Shown piece after piece: positions 34,880 through 42,812 of a stretch of DNA of 64,000 nt. How positions within the stretch are numbered: the first letter of the stretch is position 1; each line of letters opens with the position of its first letter. The translations under genes and the position numbers were made by a program. The notes beneath the pieces were generated by a model that saw only the letters and a program-made list of their open reading frames with translations, searched no databases and was not told the origin of the DNA. Source of the stretch: Acidovorax sp. HDW3 (GTDB lineage: Bacteria > Pseudomonadota > Gammaproteobacteria > Burkholderiales > Burkholderiaceae_C); the NCBI RefSeq assembly GCF_011303755.1, contig NZ_CP049885.1:1842001-1906000 (forward strand), given 5' to 3'.

Positions 34880-35090
34880 GCCGATCCGGCAAGCCGGTTC
34901 GGCGGTATCGGAGGGGGCGCCAAGCCCAGCGCGGCGGGGATGGGCCGCAGGTCGATCCCCAGGAGGCAAGCACAGCGCGCAGCACCGCAGAGGCGAAGGC
35001 GTCAGCGATGAAAGCCCGCAGGGACGAAACGCCACCGGTGGCTCGGTGCAGAGCACGCCAGCGCGGTCCGGCCAAGCCGGAGACGCACAC
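34880..35090 (-). repeat. Duplicated structured non-coding element, copy A
   Basis: This is closely similar to 60237-60482, with a nearly gap-free first 100 bp. A central hairpin GGGGAT...ATCCCC (34936-34960) closes with C-G around a GCA triloop, where copy B has T-A, a compensatory change. All three frames are broken in one copy or the other, so a protein is unlikely. Both copies lie upstream (minus-strand sense) of a conserved ICE gene. Strand is inferred from that. Confidence 0.55.
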
Positions 35091-35330
35091 ATCCGTAAAG
35101 CCACAAAGACACATTGACGCAAAACCCCAGTTCCGTAAACCCATCACGACGGATCTACGGAAACCCGCAAAGCAGCAAATCCACAGATCCAAAAATACGC
35201 CCATCCGCAAACACGGATGAACGCTTTCTCGTATTTCCGCACTACAGGGCGAAACAACTCACGCACCACCCTCCTCTCCAAAGCCATGAGACAAAAGCGC
35301 CCCGCCGAAGCGGGGCGCCAAGGGCGACGA

Positions 35331-35639
35331 TCAGTCGCCCTTGCTGCGCGACCAGATCAGGTTGTGCGCGCCGTCCTCGCCTTCGACCAGGCGGGCATAG
35401 AGGGTGGCAGGGAACGACGGGTCATCCAGGGTAACGGACAGGTAGGGACGTTCCGCCTTGCTGAGCTTCTTCCACGCCGCGCCGATCTCCAGCCCGTTGC
35501 CGGCGACGACGCGGTAGTCCGGAGCGTTCTCGCTTGTCTTGTCGCTGGGCACGAGCCGGACCTTGACGTTGAGCGTCAGGGTGCGAACCGTGCCGGTGTA
35601 GCTGCCGTTCTGTGCGGTGAAGGTGCCGATGTTGGCCAT
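35331..35639 (-). CDS. DUF736 protein
   Basis: 102 residues with the family pattern ANIGTFTAQNGSYTGTVRTL, then SDKTSENAPDYRVVAGNGLE and a GAAWKKLSKAERPYLSVTLD core. DUF736 proteins are small, abundant in proteobacterial ICEs and plasmids, and of unknown function. It is the outermost recognisable core gene on this side before IS remnants begin. Its 5' flank (35640-36005) has no gene. Confidence 0.9.
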   Translation of the reverse strand: MANIGTFTAQNGSYTGTVRTLTLNVKVRLVPSDKTSENAPDYRVVAGNGLEIGAAWKKLSKAERPYLSVTLDDPSFPATLYARLVEGEDGAHNLIWSRSKGD

Positions 35640-36005
35640 GATGAAGTCCTTTCGAGGTTGTCCAGGTCGCGCCCATCGCGGCCTTGGCGTGATCCGATGG
35701 GCGAGGGTCGGGCGCGCCGCACCCCAGCGAAGCGGGGCCGCAGCGCAGCGAAGGACCGGGAGGCCCGAGAAATTTGCCGCGCGAGGAATCCGCGCAGCGG
35801 AGGGGAAATTTGTCGGGCCGGACGGTTGCGGCGAACAAGCCCGAGGCGGCGCAAACGAAGTGCAGCGCCGCCGTGCCTGAGCCAGGATTCACGGTAAACA
35901 AGGCTGCTGTGGATGCGCACCTGTTACGAAAGGACTTAAGGCCCCGCTACAGCACCAACCCGCCACGACAGCGCTCTGGCACGGCCTCGCAGCGATGCAT
36001 GTTCA
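35640..36005. other. 366-bp GC-rich stretch without a gene
   Basis: Frames here are broken or low complexity. GAAATTTG occurs twice about 45 bp apart in otherwise GC-rich DNA. It lies between the DUF736 promoter side and the IS5 end. Confidence 0.35.
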
Positions 36006-36625
36006 GGGAACCTCTAAAAACCGCTGTTTTCAGCTCAACATTGGCTCAGGCGCGTTGCAATTTCCGTTTGTGCTCATTTCTTGAGCAAATTCGTCCTGTT
36101 TTGACGCGTTTTTCGCCCCTTTGCTCCCCACTCCTCACGCATTCGCCCCTTGCAGGCGCACCTTGGTCTTTGATGGCTTGTTCTTATAGAACGCATCCAC
36201 CCCGTCATCGAGGAATTTGGCCAGGCGCTTCAAGTTGTAGCACGCAGCCATCATGGTCATCGCCGCCGTAGCGCGAACCTGGCCAATGGTGCGAATGAGC
36301 TTGCCGCCCATGTGACGCATCTGGGCAAAGGGGTGTTCCACCCGGGCCCGGGTCTTGGCAATGCGATTGTTGCGCCCCTTCTGGCAGTCGCTCAAAGGCT
36401 TGCTCGCCTTGGCTTTGCGCTGGATATGTTCGCGATAGCCCAGGGCGCTGAGCATTTCACTGCGCTGGGCACTGGGGTAGCCCCGGTCGGCATAGACATC
36501 GCGGTTGGTGTTGTGCTCGTCGAGCACGTCGTCAAAGTGCGTGCTGTCATGCTCGCTGGCCGTACCGGTGGTGATTTTTCGGATGAACTTGTGGCGTACA
36601 TCCACGCTGATGCTCAGCTTGTACC
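36006..36625 (-). mobile_element. IS5-family remnant (3' half)
   Basis: Begins with an IS5-type terminal sequence (GGGAACCTCTAAAAACC, 36006-36022). The transposase C-terminal half is intact (36135 to about 36625): VDVRHKFIRKITTGTASEHD, DVYADRGYPSAQRSEML and a C-terminal ARVEHPFAQMRHMGG. The N-terminal half and the other terminus are missing, so it cannot transpose. It is fused directly to an IS3-type orfA fragment. Confidence 0.8.
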
Positions 36626-36849
36626 TGCGTCAACTTCGGCGCGCTTGATCCATTCATGCAGCGTCTGCGGCACGCAGCCGATCTTGGGCGCAATGGATTC
36701 GATGGCTGCCCAAAGGGATGGGTACTCCCCCCGGTGCTCCTGCACCAATCTCACCGCACGCTCACGCACCTCAGGCGAGAACTTGTTTGACTTCTTCATG
36801 GCTCAATCCTCTCAGAGAAAAGAGCCTCCTCAAAACCCGGGGCGATTCA
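36625..36849 (-). mobile_element. IS3-family orfA fragment
   Basis: The 5' part of an IS3-type orfA begins at the ATG ending at 36799 ([20 protein letters not shown], then [20 protein letters not shown]) and is cut after about 58 codons where the IS5 remnant starts. Upstream, TGAATCGCCCCGGG (complement, up to 36849) is a typical IS3 terminal inverted repeat. The helicase-like orfB is absent. Confidence 0.8.
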
Positions 36850-36860
36850 AGTTCGCCGAA

Positions 36861-37448
36861 ATGGTGCAGCCAGAGCCCTACATCCAGCGCTTGAACCGGC
36901 TGCGGCTGGACCTGCCGTGGATGCAACTGCTTGATGAGGGCAAGCAGGTCGTCATGGAATTCGACGACTGGGTCAATAAGTCACTCTCCCGGTACCAAGT
37001 CACAATGAGTGGCGGTGGCGAAGTCCAGAAGTGGCCTCTCACCTATGCCGCAGGTCGAACCATTGATGACTTGCTTGAGCACTACATCCCCTGGGCAAAG
37101 TACGAAAGTGACATGGAAGCCTACGAGGAGTCGCTCGAGGGTGTCTGGGCAGCTGAGTGCTATGTGGCTACAGACTCCGAGACCGGAGCTGTGCACTACG
37201 GGGAGAGCTTCTCTGAGTGGTTTAGAAAGAGGCCGCTGCCGGAGGGACTCGTTGGCATTGAGCGGTGCGGCGAGGTGGTTAGCTATCGCTTGATTCTCGA
37301 TCTCAACGATTTCGGTCGTGCGTTTCTCGAACTCAACAACTTTCTCCAAGAGCCAAGCCGAATGGAGAATGGCACATTCACAGAAAAGGACCTACTGCGA
37401 GAGGCAAGTGCAGCTTCGCGCGCGCGCCCCGCAGAGGCCCAGAAGTAA
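36861..37448 (+). CDS. Hypothetical protein next to an IS3 end
   Basis: 195 residues from the ATG at 36861; the frame extends through the IS3 remnant to 36798, so the true N-terminus may have been replaced. The product is acidic (VQPEPYIQRLNRLRLDLPWM, EFDDWVNKSLSRYQVTM, WAKYESDMEAYEESLEGVWA) with no signal peptide or membrane segment. I do not recognise the family. Acidic orphan genes near mobile element ends are often immunity or cargo genes. That is inference. Confidence 0.55.
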   Translation: MVQPEPYIQRLNRLRLDLPWMQLLDEGKQVVMEFDDWVNKSLSRYQVTMSGGGEVQKWPLTYAAGRTIDDLLEHYIPWAKYESDMEAYEESLEGVWAAECYVATDSETGAVHYGESFSEWFRKRPLPEGLVGIERCGEVVSYRLILDLNDFGRAFLELNNFLQEPSRMENGTFTEKDLLREASAASRARPAEAQK

Positions 37449-37562
37449 ACGCCTTGTTCAGCCTTTGCTAGCGTGCTCCGGGCTCGCTTCTGTGGTCAGC
37501 AGTACGTCGGTGTCAGGCAGGGTCTCCCCCAACTCAAAGCAACCACTACATGATCGGAAACC

Positions 37563-37880
37563 ATGATTTTCAACCAACAAACATACCCACAGATAAAGTC
37601 AGCGTGCGAAGCAAAGCAGCCGGTCGAATTTGATGTCGAGCGAAGCGCCACAGCATTCGCTGCCGGTCAAGCACCTGCACAGTGGACGGCATACCCGCCA
37701 GCTCTACTGCCGCCAGAAGGCTATGCGAACGTATTCCTCCATGCGGGCAATGACGCTAGAGGCACGCTCACCAGATTGGAGCTGGTCGTCCACTTGGACG
37801 GCGGGCGAATCCTTTATCAGGCCAATGGGGTTGAGCTCGTCACTCTAAGGGTTACATGGCCTGCGACCTCAAAACCGTAG
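37563..37880 (+). CDS. Hypothetical small protein
   Basis: 105 residues from the ATG at 37563 with GGAAA upstream. Soluble, with a beta-strand-rich second half (GTLTRLELVVHLDGGRILYQ). No family recognised. The stop is 9 bp before the next start, so it may be translated with 37889-38098. Confidence 0.45.
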   Translation: MIFNQQTYPQIKSACEAKQPVEFDVERSATAFAAGQAPAQWTAYPPALLPPEGYANVFLHAGNDARGTLTRLELVVHLDGGRILYQANGVELVTLRVTWPATSKP

Positions 37881-37888
37881 GAAAAACC

Positions 37889-38098
37889 ATGGGCGCAATC
37901 GATATTTCTGACGAGGACTTCGCGTTGTTGAAGACAGTAAACAACCTTCGAAGGGTTGGGCACTCCGTTCCTTTAGACATCGCGGCGGCGGCATCCAGTC
38001 TTGTCGCTCGCGGACTGATCGCCGTGGACGAGGATGGCCATTTCGTACCCGACGACGTGAAGTGGAAGCTGGTCGCAGATCAACGGCCGCTTAAGTGA
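37889..38098 (+). CDS. Hypothetical small protein
   Basis: 69 residues from the ATG at 37889 with TAGGAA upstream. The sequence (ISDEDFALLKTVNNLRRVGH, then LVARGLIAVDEDGHFVPDDV) has a winged-helix flavour but is too short to assign. A truncated frame follows at 38110. No family recognised. Confidence 0.45.
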   Translation: MGAIDISDEDFALLKTVNNLRRVGHSVPLDIAAAASSLVARGLIAVDEDGHFVPDDVKWKLVADQRPLK

Positions 38099-38587
38099 AG
38101 GAAACGGTCATGTTCGACGGCAAGCTATACGACGTCGTAGTCGAGCACGCCCTCAGTCAGTGCATCCGTTGCTGGGTAACGACCGCTTGCTGGCGGTCAG
38201 TGTGAGTTCAGCCCATGGCGGCGAGAGGCAGCAACCAGCCTGAAGCAGTCGAAACGGTCGCGCTCACCTGCCAATGCCTGCAGCCCGTCTATCCAGTGCT
38301 CCCAGCAACCTTACCGTGTCATTCACGCCCGCTTTCGGTGCTTCTGTGTACAGACGGAAAAGGCTGCATTGCCAGTGGATCAACTCTCTTGGCGCACTTG
38401 CTGAGGAACGCCCTCTTCCGAAGGTGCGGGGCCGCACCCCAAGAAGCGTGTAAAATTTTGCTTTGATGCTGCAATTTTGCTGCAATCCATGCAGCAGAAA
38501 ACGGTAAGTGCCAGTAATGGGCGGTATGGTAACCCATTGATTTTTTGAGACTTTTCGACATTATTGTATTGGTGGCGAGGGGCTGAA

Positions 38588-38638
38588 GACGGACTGTTAA
38601 TCCGCAGGTCCCTGGTTCGAGTCCAGGTCGGGGAGCCA
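38588..38638 (+). tRNA. 3' fragment of tRNA-Asn(GTT), likely attachment site
   Basis: The sequence contains the anticodon arm CGGACTGTTAATCCG, a T-arm CCTGGTTCGAGTCCAGG and the acceptor end TCGGGGAGCCA of a beta-proteobacterial tRNA-Asn. The 5' acceptor strand and D-arm are replaced by unrelated sequence, so it is not a functional tRNA. A 3' tRNA fragment with CCA is the usual footprint left at the distal end of an island that integrated in a tRNA gene. Confidence 0.85.
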
Positions 38639-38650
38639 AGTAAATCATGA

Positions 38651-38680
38651 GTCAGCAGGTTAGCGCCTGCTGACTTTTTT
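38651..38680 (+). terminator. Rho-independent terminator behind the tRNA fragment
   Basis: GTCAGCAGG and CCTGCTGAC form a 9-bp stem with a 6-nt loop, followed by six T. The site lies 12 bp after the CCA, where the native tRNA-Asn terminator would be. Confidence 0.85.
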
Positions 38681-38934
38681 GCTTTCTGAGACCGCCGTGT
38701 CCGACTCGTGTCCGAAAAACTTTACGGACCAAAGCATGTATGCGGAACGCAACACGCCTTGAAGCTTCAAGGTGTCCCCAACACAAACAATGAGAAAGCC
38801 TAACCCAGAGACTTTGGGGTTGCCCCACTTCTCCTTGAGAGATCTCTGCGCGCATGATTTGGCGGCGAATCCAGCGTCAACATGATGCCTGCTGCACCCT
38901 ACAGTCAACCACATGCCCACACTGGGAGAATGCC

Positions 38935-39162
38935 GTGCAGCAGCCACCCTCACTTCCATCCGATACACAGGACCAACCATCGATGGTGTTCCTGCGCATG
39001 CCATACGTCATGCAGTTGACCGGTCTCGGTCGCTCAACGATCTATAGGCTCATGGCCAACCAACAGTTCCCCTACCCGGTTCGTGTCGGGGTGCGTGCAG
39101 TGGCTTGGCGCCGCAGCGAACTTGATGAGTGGAGCGAGACGCGTCCAGTGGCATCGCACTGA
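38935..39162 (+). CDS. AlpA-family regulator
   Basis: 75 residues from a GTG at 38935 with GGGAGA upstream; an ATG at 38983 is an alternative. The core is a typical AlpA winged helix: FLRMPYVMQLTGLGRSTIYR, then NQQFPYPVRVGVRAVAWRRS and ELDEWSE. AlpA proteins activate excision or integrase genes of islands. It lies 300 bp from the tRNA-Asn fragment, consistent with an island boundary here. The integrase itself is not in view. Confidence 0.8.
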   Translation: MQQPPSLPSDTQDQPSMVFLRMPYVMQLTGLGRSTIYRLMANQQFPYPVRVGVRAVAWRRSELDEWSETRPVASH

Positions 39163-39422
39163 GAGCACACACCCAACCCGGTCAGCCGTTTGAGCCAACC
39201 AGACTAGCAAGTGTTCACAGCGCCGCCAAAATTGCCAACGAAGGCCTGACCGACCTGATCCAGCCAACTAAAGCAGCGACGCCATCGACGGCAAAGCAGC
39301 GACGGACTAAACCGCTCGCGCGGTAGTCGCTCCGGCTACGTTGTTGGCGTTTCTTTGCGCTCGTGATTCTGCGATGTTGGTGGTCGAGGCAATCCGCCTC
39401 GGTCACCGACAGGAGCAGGATC

Positions 39423-40358
39423 ATGGACATTTGCACCCCGACCCCATCCGCGGCCGTCTCGCCGCTTCGCCAACGCATGCTCGACGACATGCGCATGCGC
39501 CAGTTCGCAGAGCACACGCAGGAGGGCTACATCCGCGCCGTGCGCAAGCTCGCCACCTTCCTGGGCCGCTCGCCGCACACCGCCACCGCCGAGGATCTGC
39601 GCCGCTTCCAGTTGCACCTGGTGGACACCGGCAGCGGCCCAGTCACCATCAACGCCACCATCACCGGGCTGAAGTTCTTCTTTGACATCACACTGGGCCG
39701 GCCCGAGCTCATGCTCAAGATGACGCACGTGGCCGTGCCGCGCAAGTTACCGGTGATCCTGAGCCCCGACGAAGTCGGCCGCCTGATCGCCGCCGCGCCC
39801 AACCTCAAGCACCAGGCCGCCATGTCGGTGGCCTATGGCGCGGGCCTGCGCGTCAGCGAGGTCGTCTCGCTCAAGGTCGGCGACATCGATGGTGAGCGCA
39901 TGACCCTGCGCGTGGAGCAGGGCAAAGGCCGCAAGGATCGCTACGCCATGCTCAGCCCCGTGCTGCTGGAGCGGCTGCGCGCCTGGTGGAGGCTGGGCCA
40001 TGCCCAGGGCAAGATCCGCCACGGTGGTTGGCTGTTCCCGGGCTTGGACCCCACCGACCACGTCACCGCGCGTCAGCTCAACCGCGCCGTGCACCTGGCC
40101 GCCGCCACGGCCGGCATCGACAAGCGCATTACGCCGCACGGCCTGCGCCATGCCTTTGCCACCCATCTGCTGGAGCAGAGGGTCGATATCCGCGTCATCC
40201 AGGTGCTGCTCGGGCACAAGCGTCTGGACACCACGACCCTGTATGCTGCCGTGGCCACCGACCTGCTGCGCCGGGTCGTCAGCCCGCTGGATCACACGTG
40301 CGCCAAGCCCGCAGACGAACCAGCGCCCGAACCTGCACCGCAGCCACCAGCCCTGTAG
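39423..40358 (+). CDS. Tyrosine recombinase associated with IS91 elements
   Basis: 311 residues from the ATG at 39423 with GGAGCAGG upstream. An N-terminal SAM-like domain (RQFAEHTQEGYIRAVRKLAT) is followed by the catalytic domain with GAGLRVSEVVSLKVGDID (first Arg), ITPHGLRHAFATHLLE (His-x-x-Arg) and DTTTLYAAVATDLLRRV (nucleophile Tyr). All four catalytic residues are present. It is of the type that accompanies ISPps1-like IS91 elements. Confidence 0.92.
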   Translation: MDICTPTPSAAVSPLRQRMLDDMRMRQFAEHTQEGYIRAVRKLATFLGRSPHTATAEDLRRFQLHLVDTGSGPVTINATITGLKFFFDITLGRPELMLKMTHVAVPRKLPVILSPDEVGRLIAAAPNLKHQAAMSVAYGAGLRVSEVVSLKVGDIDGERMTLRVEQGKGRKDRYAMLSPVLLERLRAWWRLGHAQGKIRHGGWLFPGLDPTDHVTARQLNRAVHLAAATAGIDKRITPHGLRHAFATHLLEQRVDIRVIQVLLGHKRLDTTTLYAAVATDLLRRVVSPLDHTCAKPADEPAPEPAPQPPAL

Positions 40359-40370
40359 CCGTAGGCCATC

Positions 40371-41564
40371 GTGCAGGCGCGACCCGCCCTGGAGGTCGCC
40401 GACATCTTCCGTGCCCATGGACCCGCCTGGCGTGACGCCCAGCGCGGCCACCTGAGCCTGGCGCAGCTCAAGGTGATGTCGGCCATCACCCAGTGCCGCA
40501 CAGCGGCACTGGGTGGCCATGCCCTGCGCTGCGACGGGTGTGGCCTGGATCAGGTTTCGTACAACTCCTGCCGCAACCGGCACTGCCCGAAGTGCCAGAG
40601 CAGCGCGGCCAAGCGGTGGCTGGATGCGCGCCAGGCCGATCTGCTGCCGGTGGAGTACTACCACGTGGTCTTCACGCTGCCGGCGCCGATCGCCGACATC
40701 GCGTACCAGAACAAGGCGGCGCTGTACGGATTGCTGTTCGACATCGCCGCCGAAACGCTGCTCCGTATCGCGGCCGATCCCAAGCACTTGGGCGCCCACA
40801 TCGGCGCCACGCTGGTGCTGCACACCTGGGGCTCGGCGCTGACCCACCATCCGCATGTGCACGGTATCGTGCCAGGCGGCGGGTTGGCGCCCGACGGCAA
40901 GACCTGGGTAGCCTGCCAGCCGGGGTTCTTCCTGCCGGTGCGTGTGCTGTCGCGGCTGTTCAGGCGCCGCTTCCTGGAGGAACTGCAGCGCTTGCACGAT
41001 GGCGGCAAGCTTCGCTTCTTCGGCGAACACGCAGCACTGGCCGAAACCGCTGCATTCAAGGCCTGGCTTGCGCCGCTGCGCAGGTGCGAGTGGGTGGTCT
41101 ATGCCAAGCGGCCATTCGCCGGACCGCAGGCGGTGCTGGCCTACCTGTCGCGCTACACGCACCGCGTGGCCATCTCCAACAGCCGGCTGCTGGCGATGGA
41201 CGAGCGCGGTGTCATCTTCCGCTGGAAGGACTATCGAGCCAAGGACGGCGCCAAGGGCAAGACGCGCCACAAGGCGATGACGCTGAGCCCGCAGGAATTC
41301 ATGCGCCGCTTCCTGCTGCATGTGCTGCCAGGCGGCTTCCACCGGATCCGGCACTACGGCCTGCTGGCCAACAGCCGCCGGCGGGACAACCTGGCGCTGG
41401 CGCGCGAGTTGTTGCAGGTGACACCGCCACCGCCGCAAGCGCCGGCCGCCGATGGGTTGGACTCGCCACGTCCGACCTTTGTCTGCGCGCACTGCGGCCA
41501 CGCGATGACGGTGCTGCAGATCTTCTTGCGCGACTGCTCGATTCGGGCGCCGCCGGCACCATGA
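40371..41564 (+). CDS. IS91-family HUH transposase
   Basis: 397 residues from a GTG at 40371; no good ribosome site is visible and coupling to the upstream gene is likely. The N-terminal zinc-finger segment is CDGCGLDQVSYNSCRNRHCP. The HUH motif is HHPHVHGIVPGGGL near residue 165, and the catalytic-tyrosine region is AYLSRYTHRVAISNSRLLAM near 258. The family length is about 400, so it appears complete. It cuts one strand at each end for rolling-circle transfer. Confidence 0.93.
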   Translation: MQARPALEVADIFRAHGPAWRDAQRGHLSLAQLKVMSAITQCRTAALGGHALRCDGCGLDQVSYNSCRNRHCPKCQSSAAKRWLDARQADLLPVEYYHVVFTLPAPIADIAYQNKAALYGLLFDIAAETLLRIAADPKHLGAHIGATLVLHTWGSALTHHPHVHGIVPGGGLAPDGKTWVACQPGFFLPVRVLSRLFRRRFLEELQRLHDGGKLRFFGEHAALAETAAFKAWLAPLRRCEWVVYAKRPFAGPQAVLAYLSRYTHRVAISNSRLLAMDERGVIFRWKDYRAKDGAKGKTRHKAMTLSPQEFMRRFLLHVLPGGFHRIRHYGLLANSRRRDNLALARELLQVTPPPPQAPAADGLDSPRPTFVCAHCGHAMTVLQIFLRDCSIRAPPAP

Positions 41565-42268
41565 CCACGCTCGAACACTCCCGATCAACTCGACGCTGGA
41601 CATGGCGTCCGGTGGGCTGCTGCGTGCGTCGCTTGGTCAGCGTCTGCGCAGGCTCGGCCAAGAGCTGCTGCCGTATCGAAGTGGCACACGCACGGGCGCC
41701 TGCGGTCATCGATGAGGTGTCGATGCTCAGCCATAGACTGCCAACTCGCGACCCGCGCGTAGAGCAATCGCCATAGCCACCGCGCTCGACAACTACCGTG
41801 GCGGTCACCGCGGTTTCCTCCCTCGAGGCTTATGCAACACCTGCCCGACAGCACTGAGGGTGCTCGACCGCTTGTGCGGCTGGGCAGGTGTCACACAAGC
41901 CTTAACAATTGCCGTCGGTCGCGACCGGGATCTGGGTTCACGGTGCCAGGCACGAAGCCGTCATCGGCACAGCCGGCAGCGAGGCGACGTGAATGACTGG
42001 TATCGAGCGGGCTCCAGACATCCAGTTTGGCAGGCCGCAGGTACCCGTTCAAATGGCGGTCGAATGTCCGATGCTCGGACGGCTGGACTCAACCCCAAGC
42101 AGGTTTAGAACGACTCATTGAACTTGCCTGTGTGCGGACATTCGGGGTTCTTCAATCCGGTGAATCTGACCACCTGTAGTCTGTCTCTTCGCCATCCACC
42201 GAAAATAGATACGCGCGATTCAATCTGTGCCTACAGGCGGGGTAGTGTTTTTGCCAACACCGGTGGGC
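41565..42268. other. 704-bp region, probable IS91 terminus and flanking DNA
   Basis: No supported gene. The first part up to about 41850 is likely the 3' end of the IS91 element. The rest has short broken frames only. Confidence 0.4.
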
Positions 42269-42664
42269 CTAGACCCCTGAAAGCTTGGCGATGACCTTAA
42301 TTTCGAATTGGAAGCCATAGAGCCAGGTCACGCCAACGCCCGTCAGCGTAGGGTGGGGGGCAGGACCCCAGAATTCATGAATCACTGACCAGATGGCTTC
42401 CAGATTTTTCTCGGGATCAACGATGAAAACCGTGACGTCAATGACGTCGTCAAAGGTGCAGCCAGCTGAGTCCAGGATGGAATTTAGGTTTTCAAACGCC
42501 AGTCGAACCTGCTTGGTCAGATCCGTTTCGGGCGAGCCATCAGGTCTGCTGCCCACTTGGCCTGACACAAACAAAAATCCATTGGACTTGATGGCTGGCG
42601 AGTAGCGGTTTTGCTCATAGAGCGCTTGGCGCCCAGCTGGAAAAATAACATTGCGGACTGACAT
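42269..42664 (-). CDS. RidA-family (YjgF) protein
   Basis: 131 residues from the ATG at 42664. It has the RidA pattern SPAIKSNGFLFVSGQVGSRP, LAFENLNSILDSAGCTFDDV, and a C-terminal TGVGVTWLYGFQFEIKVIA. RidA proteins deaminate reactive enamine/imine intermediates; members that lack the catalytic Arg do other things. The usual Arg before the C-terminal segment (often PxRxxV) is not obvious here (PTLTGVGV), so this may be a non-deaminating subfamily. It diverges from a LysR gene 148 bp away. Confidence 0.85.
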   Translation of the reverse strand: MSVRNVIFPAGRQALYEQNRYSPAIKSNGFLFVSGQVGSRPDGSPETDLTKQVRLAFENLNSILDSAGCTFDDVIDVTVFIVDPEKNLEAIWSVIHEFWGPAPHPTLTGVGVTWLYGFQFEIKVIAKLSGV

Positions 42665-42812
42665 GACATACCTCGTTCGATAGTGGACTTTTAGAGAAGA
42701 GCCTGGCTGCTCTCCTTGGATTATGGGCAGCTGTGGCCCTGTGATAAACAAGCAAGACGCACAATCACTGTTTTCAATTCCCAAACAATCCCCGGATTGA
42801 GGTGAGGCAGAC

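Larger units (their letters stand above)
39423..41564 (+). mobile_element. IS91-family element with tyrosine recombinase (core)
   Basis: Two plus-strand genes, a tyrosine recombinase and an IS91-type HUH transposase, 12 bp apart, form the core of an IS91-like unit. The coordinates give the coding core only; the outer limits, probably about 39.3 and 41.85 kb, were not recognised with certainty. IS91 elements move by rolling circle and can mobilise adjacent DNA. Confidence 0.8.

Noticed and set aside
34667..35330. Several overlapping minus-strand frames (for example reading PPGDRPAAHPRRAGLG)
   Set aside because: Frames are not kept between copies A and B of the repeat, and no ribosome site is present; treated as non-coding.
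38215..38466. Plus-strand 83-codon frame upstream of the tRNA fragment
   Set aside because: Composition is not protein-like and no ribosome site or family is seen.
38319..38648. Minus-strand open frame starting MIYLAPRPGLEPGTCG
   Set aside because: It is the common false translation across a tRNA; here it runs antisense to the tRNA-Asn fragment.
39747..41603. 618-codon minus-strand open frame
   Set aside because: It is antisense to the recombinase and IS91 transposase, both of which keep all catalytic residues on the plus strand.
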